DNA from: Coriobacteriia bacterium
GTDB lineage: Bacteria; Actinomycetota; Coriobacteriia; Coriobacteriales; QAMH01
Direction: 5' to 3'
DNA length: 64,000 bases
Assembly: GCA_003149935.1 (NCBI GenBank)
Contig: QAMH01000008.1
Coordinates: 247,269-311,268, forward strand
Shown: positions 32,735-41,177 of the stretch, piece after piece
Position numbering within the stretch: the stretch's first letter is position 1
Layout of the letters: every line of letters begins with the position of its first letter
The notes under the pieces: model-generated
What the model saw: the letters and a program-made list of their open reading frames with translations, nothing else
Databases searched by the model: none
Told to the model about the DNA's origin: nothing
Program-made: the position numbers and the translations under genes

Positions 32735-33853
32735 TTAATCAATTTTCATCATTGTGTATTCGGGCCTGGTTCTAAAGTCATAATCGCTTTTGATAAAGCC
32801 ATCAAGCCTGCGCTCGGGGGAAAGCATTTCAATGCCTTCCTTCGAAATGATTTTGGTGTAAACATCGTCCGCCACACGAGGATGAACAAAGTTGTCGCAG
32901 CCTATTATCTCTAAAACAGAATTCCCCGAGAAGGCACCAGCTTTATCACTTTGCCCTCCATAGGTAATCAGACTATGTGTAATATCAAATGTTACTTTCC
33001 CCTGTGCGGCATAATCAAATAAAGATTTTACTAACCAGATTACAGAACGAGCGGGCCTGCCAATTTCAGCACTATCTCCCAATACGGCGCGTTTTGCAGC
33101 ACGGGTGAATAATTGCATAAATGCCAGGTCCGACCAGAAGAAAACGTCAAAACACTCTCTATCAAAAACTGTGCTTTTGCCGTTTGTCCGCCAGAGGGCA
33201 TTGAGAACAAACGGAGTTTGCACCTCCAGCCCATTGAGGATTATTTTATCGGCAGCCTCAATGACCAGAGGGAGTTTTTCGATCATATACATCTCGTTAT
33301 CCCACTGGTAATCCATGGGATGCTGTAGCGTCTCCGCGATCACGTCGCCAATCTCATGCCTTCTTCGTGCACCATATGACGAGGCAATCGAAAAGCACAT
33401 CTGTTCTATTGTCGGAGGCCGCACGACAATTTCGCAGCTTTGCTGCTCGCGCGCTCTCTTTGCTGTGCCGGAAGTTGGGGCGGCAACCAGCTTCACCTCG
33501 AAAGCGCTAAGCTCTTTTCCTGTGGTCTTGCTTTTTACAACCAGGTCTGAACGATTTGCGGTGCCAGTTGCGTAATAATCATATCCAGAAAAACTATCTT
33601 CGAAACTCCAAAAGGCATGAGTTGGAGCTGTTCCTATGATCTCTTCGAGTGGCTTAGTGGCATGTAAGATAGCCGGTTCATCATTTACGCTGTTGGCAAA
33701 TATATAATTTGGAGCAAGTCCGAGCTCCTGATCCATGTATATTGCCAAAGCGACAGGAAAGGCGTTTGTGAAAATGTTTTTTCCGAAGGACTTTTCTTTT
33801 GTGAAATCGTGATTAGAGTCCTGAAGGCCGTACATATATGTTTTTCCAGCCAT
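32735..33853 (-). CDS. HindVP-family type II restriction endonuclease
   Basis: A 372-residue protein. It opens MYGLQDSNHDFTKEKSFGKNIF, then has NAFPVALAIYMDQELGL, SDLVVKSKTTGKELSAFEVKL and CEIVVRPPTIEQMCFSIASSYG, a pattern matching HindVP-type enzymes, known to cut GRCGYC. The SDLVV Asp and the ExK in FEVKL form a plausible PD-(D/E)XK site. It lies upstream of, and on the same strand as, its methyltransferase, each with its own promoter-like signals. GC content is low compared with the core genome. AAAGGTG precedes ATG 33853. Confidence 0.85.
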   Translation of the reverse strand: MAGKTYMYGLQDSNHDFTKEKSFGKNIFTNAFPVALAIYMDQELGLAPNYIFANSVNDEPAILHATKPLEEIIGTAPTHAFWSFEDSFSGYDYYATGTANRSDLVVKSKTTGKELSAFEVKLVAAPTSGTAKRAREQQSCEIVVRPPTIEQMCFSIASSYGARRRHEIGDVIAETLQHPMDYQWDNEMYMIEKLPLVIEAADKIILNGLEVQTPFVLNALWRTNGKSTVFDRECFDVFFWSDLAFMQLFTRAAKRAVLGDSAEIGRPARSVIWLVKSLFDYAAQGKVTFDITHSLITYGGQSDKAGAFSGNSVLEIIGCDNFVHPRVADDVYTKIISKEGIEMLSPERRLDGFIKSDYDFRTRPEYTMMKID

Positions 33854-33877
33854 ATTGCACCTTTTCCGCTGCTTCTT

Positions 33878-33883
33878 ATTATA
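33878..33883 (-). promoter_or_regulatory. Likely -10 box of the endonuclease gene
   Basis: Reads TATAAT on the minus strand, 25 bp before the start. A 10-bp palindrome ATACATGTAT (33901-33910) lies at about the -35 position and could be an operator. Confidence 0.45.
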
Positions 33884-34034
33884 GCCAAGCGAAAAAGAAT
33901 ATACATGTATGACGATGTCTGCGCAAAGAAATGAGGGATAAATGCGCGCCCATCTTTAGCTCAATGATGATACGAGGGTTTAAACTAAGGGGTAATGCGG
34001 CTTATATGATTTGATTATTTGCGATCCGATCCCC

Positions 34035-34424
34035 TCAGTCAATCTCTACACCCATACCATTGCAATATGCTCTGCAACCATCGAGGATTTCATCGAAGTC
34101 ATTTTCTATAACGTCCCAGACGATTTCACGATCAACTTCACCATAGGCATGTGCCAGACGATTACGGATGCCGCGCGCGCCCTTGTCATTAAGCGAGTAT
34201 TTTCTGACCGTAGCTTCCTCGACGCTGCCGAGCTCTTCGGTGAGCCGGAGAACGCGATTCAAGATTCCCTCTGCCATGAGATCGTCTTCGTCATTGGCTG
34301 GATTAAGAAACCGTTCTTTCGTAAATTGCGTGCCATTAATTTGCGCGCGTGTCTTCACGATGATGTCATACACCTCTTGTATTCGCCCTAGGTCACTTTT
34401 CTTTGCGTTCATATGCGCAGACAC
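34035..34424 (-). CDS. HepT-like HEPN-domain toxin
   Basis: A 129-residue all-helical protein. The HEPN RNase motif Rx4-6H is seen in GIRNRLAHAYGEVDREIVW (Arg-Asn-Arg-Leu-Ala-His), with the extra Tyr two residues after His that HepT members carry and that MntA-type partners modify by AMPylation. It overlaps the upstream nucleotidyltransferase gene by 32 bp, so the two are coupled. Expected to be a ribonuclease toxin. Confidence 0.88.
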   Translation of the reverse strand: MSAHMNAKKSDLGRIQEVYDIIVKTRAQINGTQFTKERFLNPANDEDDLMAEGILNRVLRLTEELGSVEEATVRKYSLNDKGARGIRNRLAHAYGEVDREIVWDVIENDFDEILDGCRAYCNGMGVEID

Positions 34425-34950
34425 CGTCCTTTTCTATGGCAAGCGCGAGTGACTTGCTTTGGATTTCGCGCGCAGTAATCACGTCGCACGCCCTGCCGGT
34501 TTCCTGCTTCATCATTTTAGTGAATGACACAAGGTCATGGAGATTGAACCCGGCTTCCCTGTCCACCTCGAGTCTGATGTCTATGTCGCTGTCGGTAGTT
34601 TGCTGATTTCGGGCAAACGACCCAAAAAGCCATGCGCGCTCGATTCCCGGAAAGCGCGATGAGATACTGGCGATTGTATCAAGTACATTCTGTTTTCCGA
34701 GAGATACTTCGACAGAACCCCTCTCCTCATTAGTGAGCAGCGAGTGGAGCAAATCGAGCTTCTCGTCCATTTCTGCAAGGGTCATTGCGATGTCACGCTC
34801 GTTTCGCTCGAGGCCCATTTCGAGAAAGTGTATGTAGGCATCGGTTTTGCGCAGGTTGTTTTTCCGAGCGTACGCTTCGACTTGCTCAGCAAGAGCGTAC
34901 GGAACTCTGAGCGAGAGTGCCTGACGATTGTTGGTTTTCATGCTTTCCAT
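34393..34950 (-). CDS. MntA-like nucleotidyltransferase antitoxin with N-terminal ribbon-helix-helix domain
   Basis: A 185-residue protein. Residues 5-50 (NRQALSLRVPYALAEQVEAYARKNNLRKTDAYIHFLEMGLE) look like a ribbon-helix-helix DNA-binding domain. Residues 80-185 are a minimal nucleotidyltransferase with GSFARNQQTTDSDID, the GSx10DxD motif needed for AMPylating HepT. Typical MntA proteins lack the DNA-binding part, so this one may repress its own operon as well as neutralise the toxin. Start is 34950 or 34941; no strong ribosome binding site decides. Confidence 0.82.
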   Translation of the reverse strand: MESMKTNNRQALSLRVPYALAEQVEAYARKNNLRKTDAYIHFLEMGLERNERDIAMTLAEMDEKLDLLHSLLTNEERGSVEVSLGKQNVLDTIASISSRFPGIERAWLFGSFARNQQTTDSDIDIRLEVDREAGFNLHDLVSFTKMMKQETGRACDVITAREIQSKSLALAIEKDGVCAYERKEK

Positions 34951-35078
34951 GATTTGCTCGCATCACTCGGAAAAGAGGATTACGAGCAAAATGTATCACA
35001 AATGAAATACGTTTTGGCAATCTATTCGCCTCATTACCGAAAATCCGCGATTCCCATTACCGATTTTCCGCCCGCTCC

Positions 35079-36152
35079 TTACGCCTCGAACAGCAGCGCG
35101 CCGCTCGTGAGTCCGCCACCAAAGCCCACGCACATCACCTTGTCGCCCGGCTGGATGCGTCCGGAATCGTACGCATCGCTCAGCGCCATGAGCACGCTCG
35201 ACGCACTCGTGTTGCCCGCTTCGGCGATGGAGACCTGCCAGCGCTCGTAGGGAACGCCTAGCTTCTTGGCGGCAAAGCGGATGATGCGGTCGTTTGCCTG
35301 ATGCGGCACGATGCAGCTCACCTCGTCCATCGACACGCCCGCGCGTTCGCACACCTCGCGTGCGGCCTCCACGATGGCGGCGGTGGCGAACTTGAAGACG
35401 CGCTGGCCGTGCATGCGGATGAACGCGGCGTGCTCGGCAAAGCCACCCTCGTCGGTTTCGATGTTCATGATTTCGCCCACACCCACATTGCCGACGTTCT
35501 CCCCAAACGGGAAGGTGCTCATGTCGTGGTTCGCATCGACGGTCAGGCACAGGGTGTCATCGTCGGTGTTCTTCAGGAAGCTCGCCAAAATGCCCGGCGC
35601 GCTCTCGTCCCACTCGAGTACTACGGCGCCGGCACCATCGCCAAAGAGCACGCAGGTGGCGCGATCGGTCCAGTCGGTGATGCGCGAAAGCCGCTCCGCA
35701 CCCACAACCAGCGCACGGCGCATGGCGTTGCGCTTGTGGCCGATGCCGCTTCCACCCGCACTGGCAACCGATGCCTCGATCATGGTGGAGGCGACGTCGA
35801 TGCCGTAGATGCAGCCGCTGCAGGCGGCATTGAGGTCAAACGCTATGGCTTTGCTAGCGCCCAGTTGCGCCTTGATGAGCGCCGCCTGGGACGGAACGAT
35901 AACGTCTCCGGAGATGGTCATGCACACGATGAGATCGATATCTCCGGCCGCGACGCCCGCATTTTCGAGGGCGGCTTGTGCAGCCTGGACTCCAAGATCG
36001 GTGGTGGACTCGTCAACCGCGATGCGGCGGTTGTGGATGCCGGTGCGCTCGACGATCCATTCGTCGCTTGTGTCGACGATGTTTGCCAGGTCATCGTTGC
36101 TCACGACGAGCTCCGGTTGGGCCTTTCCGTGTCCGACGATCTTGCATCCCAT
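35079..36152 (-). CDS. fabH: Beta-ketoacyl-ACP synthase III
   Basis: A 357-residue enzyme that condenses acyl-CoA with malonyl-ACP to start fatty acid synthesis. The catalytic triad is visible: Cys in FDLNAACSGCIYG, His in CIVPHQANDR, Asn in AEAGNTSASS. TSDEWIVERTGIHNRR is the family N-terminus, and GFGGGLTSGALLFEA closes it. The start at 36152 has AGGAG nine bases upstream; a longer frame to 36284 is not supported. It is divergent from the acpP-accDA operon, with a 193-bp shared control region. Confidence 0.95.
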   Translation of the reverse strand: MGCKIVGHGKAQPELVVSNDDLANIVDTSDEWIVERTGIHNRRIAVDESTTDLGVQAAQAALENAGVAAGDIDLIVCMTISGDVIVPSQAALIKAQLGASKAIAFDLNAACSGCIYGIDVASTMIEASVASAGGSGIGHKRNAMRRALVVGAERLSRITDWTDRATCVLFGDGAGAVVLEWDESAPGILASFLKNTDDDTLCLTVDANHDMSTFPFGENVGNVGVGEIMNIETDEGGFAEHAAFIRMHGQRVFKFATAAIVEAAREVCERAGVSMDEVSCIVPHQANDRIIRFAAKKLGVPYERWQVSIAEAGNTSASSVLMALSDAYDSGRIQPGDKVMCVGFGGGLTSGALLFEA

Positions 36153-36224
36153 GGCATTTCTCCTTGCTGGTCGGTCTTCGCCCCCGTCCGTCCGGGTGGG
36201 CTGACGCCCGACTATCTTAGAGTA

Positions 36225-36237
36225 ATTCCGCCGGAAT
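36225..36237. promoter_or_regulatory. Possible operator between fabH and acpP
   Basis: ATTCCG-C-CGGAAT is a perfect 6-1-6 inverted repeat, 73 bp upstream of fabH and 109 bp upstream of acpP, a place suited to control of both directions. A -10-like TACAAT for acpP is at 36301-36306. No match to a known lipid-regulator site is claimed. Confidence 0.4.
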
Positions 36238-36345
36238 ATGCCTTCGTTTGCAATGTTTGCGCAAGATTTTGCATCGTGGCTCACTCATAAAATCTTCGTC
36301 TACAATAGTCGCGCTTGTTTGTTAGACACCGCGAAAGGAACCATC

Positions 36346-36567
36346 ATGGCAACTATCGACATCGTCCGCGACGTGCTGGTCGAGAACCAGGACCTCGATC
36401 CGAAGGCCATCACCGAAGATGCCGTCATCGAGGACCTGGGCATCGACTCCCTCGACATGGTCGAGCTCATCTGCGACATCGAGGACCAGTGCGAGGTCGA
36501 CTTCGGCGAGCCTACCGATCTCGTGACCATTGGCGACATCGTCGAGCACATCGACTCCCTGAAGTAG
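36346..36567 (+). CDS. acpP: Acyl carrier protein
   Basis: A 73-residue acidic helical protein. The phosphopantetheine-bearing serine is in GIDSLDMVELI (Ser at about residue 35). Carries growing acyl chains between the enzymes of the operon that follows. GAAAGGAA precedes the ATG. Confidence 0.96.
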   Translation: MATIDIVRDVLVENQDLDPKAITEDAVIEDLGIDSLDMVELICDIEDQCEVDFGEPTDLVTIGDIVEHIDSLK

Positions 36568-36580
36568 GTCGAAGCGCTTC

Positions 36581-37564
36581 ATGAAAACGAGAGTAACCGA
36601 ACTCCTGGGCATCGAGGCTCCCATCATCCAAGGCGGCATGGCCCGCGTTGCGGATGCCTCGCTTGCCGCGGCGGTCAGCGAGGCCGGCGGCCTGGGCATC
36701 ATCGCCTGCGGTGGCGCCAAGCTCGATTGGATTGCCGATCAGGTCAAGCAGGCCCAGGCGCAGACCGACAAGCCCTTTGGCTGCAACATCATGCTCATGG
36801 ACCCGCTCACGCCCGAGGTCGCCAAGCTCGTCGTCGAGCTCGGCGTCAAGGTCGTCACCACGGGCGCCGGCAGCCCGGTCGAGTACCTGCCCATGTGGCG
36901 CGATGCCGGCATCAAGGTCATTCCCGTCATCGCTACCACGGCGCAGGCCAGGCGCATGGAGCGCCTTGGCGTCGATGCCGTGGTCGCCGAGGGCACCGAG
37001 TCTGGTGGTCACGTCGGCGAGCTCACCACCATGGCGCTCGTGCCCAGCGTGCGCGAGGCCGTTTCCATTCCCGTCATCGCCGCCGGCGGCATCGCCGACG
37101 GTCGCGGCATCTGCGCGGCCTTCGCGTTGGGTGCCGAGGGCGTGCAGATGGGCACGCGCTTCCTCACCATCGACGAGTGCACCGTGTGCGACCCGTGGAA
37201 GGAGAAGGTGCTCGGCGCCAAGGACTCCGACACGATTGTGACGGGTCGCGGCACGGGTCATCCCGTGCGCGGGCTCAAGAACAAGTTCGCACGCGCCTGC
37301 CGCAAACGCGAGATGGAGGCGAGCAGCCCTGACGATCTCGAGGGCATGTATGCAGGTTCGCTCAAACGTGCAGTCGAGGGTGATATGGAGAACGGCTCGA
37401 TTCTCGCAGGGCAGATTGCCGCGCTCGTGAAGAAGCGCGGCACGGCCAAGGAGCTCATCGCCGAGCTCATGGCCGAGGCCGAGGCGCTCGGTGCGCTTGA
37501 CCTCGCCGCCATGGCCGAGCTCAACGCTCGTCAAGGTCGCTGCCTGGAAGATGCCGACGCATAG
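36581..37564 (+). CDS. fabK: Enoyl-ACP reductase II (FMN-dependent)
   Basis: A 327-residue FMN TIM-barrel enzyme of the nitronate monooxygenase group. ELLGIEAPIIQGGMARVADASLAAAVSEAGGLG, VAEGTESGGHVGELTTM and VIAAGGIADGRG are characteristic of FabK. Its place between acpP and fabD supports the reductase role over nitronate oxidation. No fabI is seen in the window, so this is likely the enoyl reductase here. Confidence 0.93.
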   Translation: MKTRVTELLGIEAPIIQGGMARVADASLAAAVSEAGGLGIIACGGAKLDWIADQVKQAQAQTDKPFGCNIMLMDPLTPEVAKLVVELGVKVVTTGAGSPVEYLPMWRDAGIKVIPVIATTAQARRMERLGVDAVVAEGTESGGHVGELTTMALVPSVREAVSIPVIAAGGIADGRGICAAFALGAEGVQMGTRFLTIDECTVCDPWKEKVLGAKDSDTIVTGRGTGHPVRGLKNKFARACRKREMEASSPDDLEGMYAGSLKRAVEGDMENGSILAGQIAALVKKRGTAKELIAELMAEAEALGALDLAAMAELNARQGRCLEDADA

Positions 37565-37577
37565 GAAGACTGAAGCT

Positions 37578-38546
37578 ATGGCTCAACTTGAAGGAATCGG
37601 ACCGGTCCACACGGTCTTCATGGCCTCGGGGCAGGGGTCGCAAAAGCCCGGCATGGGCGTTTCGCTCTTTGGCGTTCCCGAGGTACAAGCCGCGCTCGAG
37701 TGCGCATCCGACGTGTTCGACCGCGACATAGCGGCGCTCGTCAACAGCGAAGGTGACGAGGCGCAGGCACAGCTCAACGAGACGCGCAATGCGCAGGTTG
37801 CCATCGCCGCGCTTTCCATCGGCATTGGTCGCGCCCTCATGGCGCGCGGCATCCGGCCCGATGTGCTGCTCGGCTTCTCGCTCGGGCAGATCAGCGCGCT
37901 CGCGCTTGCCGACATGCTCACCGACGAGGAGGCCTTTCGGCTCATCGACGTGCGCTCACGCGTCATGGACGAGGCGGCACGCTCGAATCCGGGTGCGATG
38001 ACAGCGCTGCTCAAGGCTGACGAGGAAAGCGTCATGGCGTTGTGCGAGCAATGCGCCCAAGGCGACGTGCTCGCGCCTGCGAACTTCAATTGTCCAGGCC
38101 AGATCGTCGTGGCCGGCACCGTGCCTGCAATCGAGCGCGCGGAGGAGGCCTGGAGGGAGCAGGGCGGCAAGCTAAGCCGCCTGGCGACGCAGGGCGCCTT
38201 TCATAGCCCGCTCATGCAGACGGCGTGCGGTCCGTTTGCGGAGTATCTCGCAACCGTCGACTTCAAGGAGCCGGTCATCCCGGTCATTTGCAATACCGAT
38301 GCCACGCCACTTAATGTCGCGACGGTTCGTCAGCGTCTGGTCGATCACCTCACGCACCCGGTGCGCTTCCAGCAGAGCGTCGAGGCACTTCGCGAACAGG
38401 GTGCGGGCACCTTCATCGAGGTCGGCTTCGGCGGCGTGCTGAGCGGCTTGGTGCGACGCATCGACAAGGAAGCCACACGTGCTTGCGTGCAGGATAGACC
38501 GAGCTTCGAGGAGCTCGAGGAATCGTGGAGGAAAAGCGATGAGTAA
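37578..38546 (+). CDS. fabD: Malonyl-CoA:ACP transacylase
   Basis: A 322-residue acyltransferase that loads malonyl onto ACP. VFMASGQGSQKPGMG opens the fold, the nucleophile Ser is in LLGFSLGQISAL (GxSxG) and the His is in TQGAFHSPLM. Its last eight bases overlap the fabG start. ATG 37578 lies 13 bp after fabK. Confidence 0.95.
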   Translation: MAQLEGIGPVHTVFMASGQGSQKPGMGVSLFGVPEVQAALECASDVFDRDIAALVNSEGDEAQAQLNETRNAQVAIAALSIGIGRALMARGIRPDVLLGFSLGQISALALADMLTDEEAFRLIDVRSRVMDEAARSNPGAMTALLKADEESVMALCEQCAQGDVLAPANFNCPGQIVVAGTVPAIERAEEAWREQGGKLSRLATQGAFHSPLMQTACGPFAEYLATVDFKEPVIPVICNTDATPLNVATVRQRLVDHLTHPVRFQQSVEALREQGAGTFIEVGFGGVLSGLVRRIDKEATRACVQDRPSFEELEESWRKSDE

Positions 38547-39300
38547 CACCGATCAGGGCAGCCCTGTTGCCCTCGTTACCGGGTCAGGCCGTGGCATTGG
38601 CCTTGCCTGTGCACGAGCGCTTGCTGCCGATGGCCATGACGTTTGCCTTAACTGCTCGAGCGATTCGAGCTTCGAGCGCACGAATGCTGTCGCCGAGGAG
38701 ATTGCCAGCGAGTATGGCGTGCGCACGCTGGCCGTTGTGGCCAACGTGGCAGATACGGAGGCCGCCAAGGCCCTCGTGGACCAGACGGTTGCCGAGCTCG
38801 GTCACATCGACGTGCTCGTCAACAACGCGGGTATCACGCGTGACGGTCTCATCGCGCGCATGGGCGAGGATGACTTCGATGCCGTCATCGACGTGAATCT
38901 CAAGGGCACCTTCAACTGCTGCAAGGCTGCGTCCAAGCACATGATGAAGCAACGTAGCGGCGCCATCGTCAACATGAGCAGCATCGTGGGTATTGCGGGC
39001 AATGCGGGGCAGGCAAATTACGCCGCCTCGAAGGCCGGCGTCATCGGCCTTACCAAGTCGCTTGCCAAAGAGCTCGCTCGTCGCAACATCAGGGTCAACG
39101 CGGTTGCCCCGGGCTTCATCGCGACCGACATGACGGATGCGCTCAACGACCAGCAAAAGGAAGCCATCACCTCTCAGATCGGTCTTGGCCGATTGGGCGA
39201 GGCAGACGACGTGGCCGCCCTCGTGGCGTTTCTCGCGAGTCCCGCAGCTTCCTACATCACCGGACAGGTAATCAGCATCGATGGAGGACTTTCCCTATGA
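38539..39300 (+). CDS. fabG: 3-oxoacyl-ACP reductase
   Basis: A 253-residue short-chain dehydrogenase that reduces 3-oxoacyl-ACP with NADPH. Cofactor motif VTGSGRGIG, structural NNAG, catalytic Ser in VNMSSIVG and Tyr-Lys in NYAASKAG. GAGGAAAAGCG gives the ribosome binding site inside fabD. The stop overlaps fabF by four bases. Confidence 0.95.
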   Translation: MSNTDQGSPVALVTGSGRGIGLACARALAADGHDVCLNCSSDSSFERTNAVAEEIASEYGVRTLAVVANVADTEAAKALVDQTVAELGHIDVLVNNAGITRDGLIARMGEDDFDAVIDVNLKGTFNCCKAASKHMMKQRSGAIVNMSSIVGIAGNAGQANYAASKAGVIGLTKSLAKELARRNIRVNAVAPGFIATDMTDALNDQQKEAITSQIGLGRLGEADDVAALVAFLASPAASYITGQVISIDGGLSL

Positions 39301-40583
39301 GCACGACAAACGAGAACATGAACCTTCGTCGTCCGGACGGCACGCAACGCGTCGTCATCACGGGCATGGGTGCCGTTACGCCGGCAGGCGTTGGCGTGGA
39401 TGCGCTGTGGGACGCCGTCATGGGCAAGCAATGCTGCATCGCGCCCATCGAACGTTTCGACACATCTGAATATGAGGTGCACAACGCCGGCGAGGTGCGT
39501 GGCTTCGATGCTACCGAGCATGGTCTCTCCAAGAAGGAGGCGCGCCGCTTCGAGCGCTTCGTCCAGTACGCCATGGTCGCAGCTGACGAGGCGATGGCCC
39601 AGGCGGGCCTGAACATGGACGAGGTCGATTCGACGCGTGTGGCCATTGCGTTTGGTACGGGCATCGGCGGTATCGACGAGCTGCAAAAGGGCTTCGAGAC
39701 GCTGAGCGAGAAGGGCCCCAAGCGCGTGAGCCCGCTGTTCGTCCCCACCATGATTGGCAACATCGCCGCCGGCAACCTTGCCATTCGCTACGGCATTCAC
39801 GGGGCGTGCATCAACGTGGTCACCGCCTGCGCGACCGGAGCGCATAACATCGGCGAGGCTGTTCGTGCCATCCGCCACGGCTATGCCGATGCCGCGCTCG
39901 TCGGAGGAGCCGAGGAATCGGTATCGCCCATTTGCATCGCCGGGTTCACCAACCTCGGGGCGCTTTCCAAGGCCGAAGACCCTACTCAGGCCTCGTTGCC
40001 CTTCGATGTACGACGCAAGGGGTTTGTCGCAGGTGAGGGTGCAGGCGCGCTCGTCATCGAATCACTTGAGCATGCGCTCAAACGTGGCGCCACACCCATT
40101 GCCGAGATCACCGGATATGGCTCTACCGGCGATGCCTACCACATGACCGCGCCCGACCCCGAAGGCGCGGGCATCGTGCGTTCCATGCGTCAGGCGCTCG
40201 ATGAGGGTGGCTTCGCGCCCGCCGACATCGGGCACGTCAATGCCCACGGCACGGGTACGCCTGCAAACGACAAGACCGAGTCAATCGCCCTGTACGCGCT
40301 GTGCGATGACGATGAGCTTGCCGCGGGCGTTCCGGTGACATCCATCAAGGGCACGACGGGCCACACGCTCGGCGCGGCCGGTGCGGTCGAAGCAATCGTC
40401 TGTGCGCTTTCGGTCGCCCGCGATTGCGTACCACCCACGACGGGGTTCGCCGAGCCCGATCCCGAGTGCGCCGTCAATGTCGTGACCGAGGCCCTGACGG
40501 ACGTTCCGCAGAAGGTCGCGCTCTCTAACTCGCTTGGCTTTGGCGGCCACAACGCGACGCTCGCATTCAGCCCCTACGAATGA
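39297..40583 (+). CDS. fabF: Beta-ketoacyl-ACP synthase II
   Basis: A 428-residue elongating condensing enzyme. Active-site Cys in VVTACATGAHNIGEA, His in NVNAHGTGTPAND-like HVNAHGTGTPAND, second His in GTTGHTLGAAGAVEA, and the C-terminal NSLGFGGHNATLAF. Overlaps fabG (ATGA). It is followed by the 82-bp palindrome that separates it from fabZ. Confidence 0.95.
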   Translation: MSTTNENMNLRRPDGTQRVVITGMGAVTPAGVGVDALWDAVMGKQCCIAPIERFDTSEYEVHNAGEVRGFDATEHGLSKKEARRFERFVQYAMVAADEAMAQAGLNMDEVDSTRVAIAFGTGIGGIDELQKGFETLSEKGPKRVSPLFVPTMIGNIAAGNLAIRYGIHGACINVVTACATGAHNIGEAVRAIRHGYADAALVGGAEESVSPICIAGFTNLGALSKAEDPTQASLPFDVRRKGFVAGEGAGALVIESLEHALKRGATPIAEITGYGSTGDAYHMTAPDPEGAGIVRSMRQALDEGGFAPADIGHVNAHGTGTPANDKTESIALYALCDDDELAAGVPVTSIKGTTGHTLGAAGAVEAIVCALSVARDCVPPTTGFAEPDPECAVNVVTEALTDVPQKVALSNSLGFGGHNATLAFSPYE

Positions 40584-40594
40584 GACAAATGGTG

Positions 40595-40676
40595 GGGATG
40601 AGACACATTGGACAGGTACATCTGTCTCACTGCATGCAGTGAGACAGATGTACCTGTCCAATGTGTCTCATCCCCG
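40595..40676. repeat. 82-bp perfect palindrome (two RAYT-type units) between fabF and fabZ
   Basis: Bases 40595-40635 are the exact reverse complement of 40636-40676. Units at 40600-40630 and 40641-40671 face each other across CTGCATGCAG. It lies 12 bp after the fabF stop and 22 bp before the fabZ start, inside an otherwise overlapping operon. Confidence 0.96.
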
Positions 40677-40697
40677 TCTCAGAAAGGAACGTACGTC

Positions 40698-41150
40698 ATG
40701 GAAATCAGCTATCCCGCGGGACGCGAGGTCATCGAGGCAGTGCTGCCCCATCGCGATCCCTTCGTGTGGGTGAATCGTGTGCTCGAATGCGAACCCGGCG
40801 TCTCCGTCAAGGCCGAGCTCGACGTTGATCCTGCTCTCCCGCTCTTTGCGGGTCACTTTCCCGATTACCCCGTGTTGCCTGGCGTCATCATCATGGAAGC
40901 GTTGGCCCAGGCGGCGTCGTTCTCCATCCTGGTCGAGCGCGAGGCGGAGGGCACGCTCGGCTTCTTCGCGGGCATCGACAACGCCAAGTTCCGCAATCAG
41001 GTCCGTCCCGGGGACACGCTGACCCTCGAGGCCACCATCGTGAAGTCCTCGCACCGCATGTGCGTGGCCGAGGTGAAGGCCTCGGTTGGCGATACGGTAT
41101 GCGCGACCGCAACCCAAAAGTATGTGCTAGCTTCCGCTGACCAGCGTTGA
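40698..41150 (+). CDS. fabZ: 3-hydroxyacyl-ACP dehydratase
   Basis: A 150-residue hot-dog-fold enzyme. Catalytic His is in LFAGHFPDYPVLPG and Glu in IIMEALAQAAS; LPHRDPFVWVNRV is the family's N-terminal motif. It completes the elongation cycle. AGAAAGGAACG precedes ATG 40698; the longer upstream frame runs through the palindrome and is rejected. Confidence 0.95.
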   Translation: MEISYPAGREVIEAVLPHRDPFVWVNRVLECEPGVSVKAELDVDPALPLFAGHFPDYPVLPGVIIMEALAQAASFSILVEREAEGTLGFFAGIDNAKFRNQVRPGDTLTLEATIVKSSHRMCVAEVKASVGDTVCATATQKYVLASADQR

Positions 41151-41177
41151 TAGCAGGATTTCCAACGGAGTATCGAC

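Noticed and set aside
40608..40697. N-terminal extension of FabZ through the palindrome
   Set aside because: The extension is only translated repeat, and a good ribosome binding site precedes the ATG at 40698.
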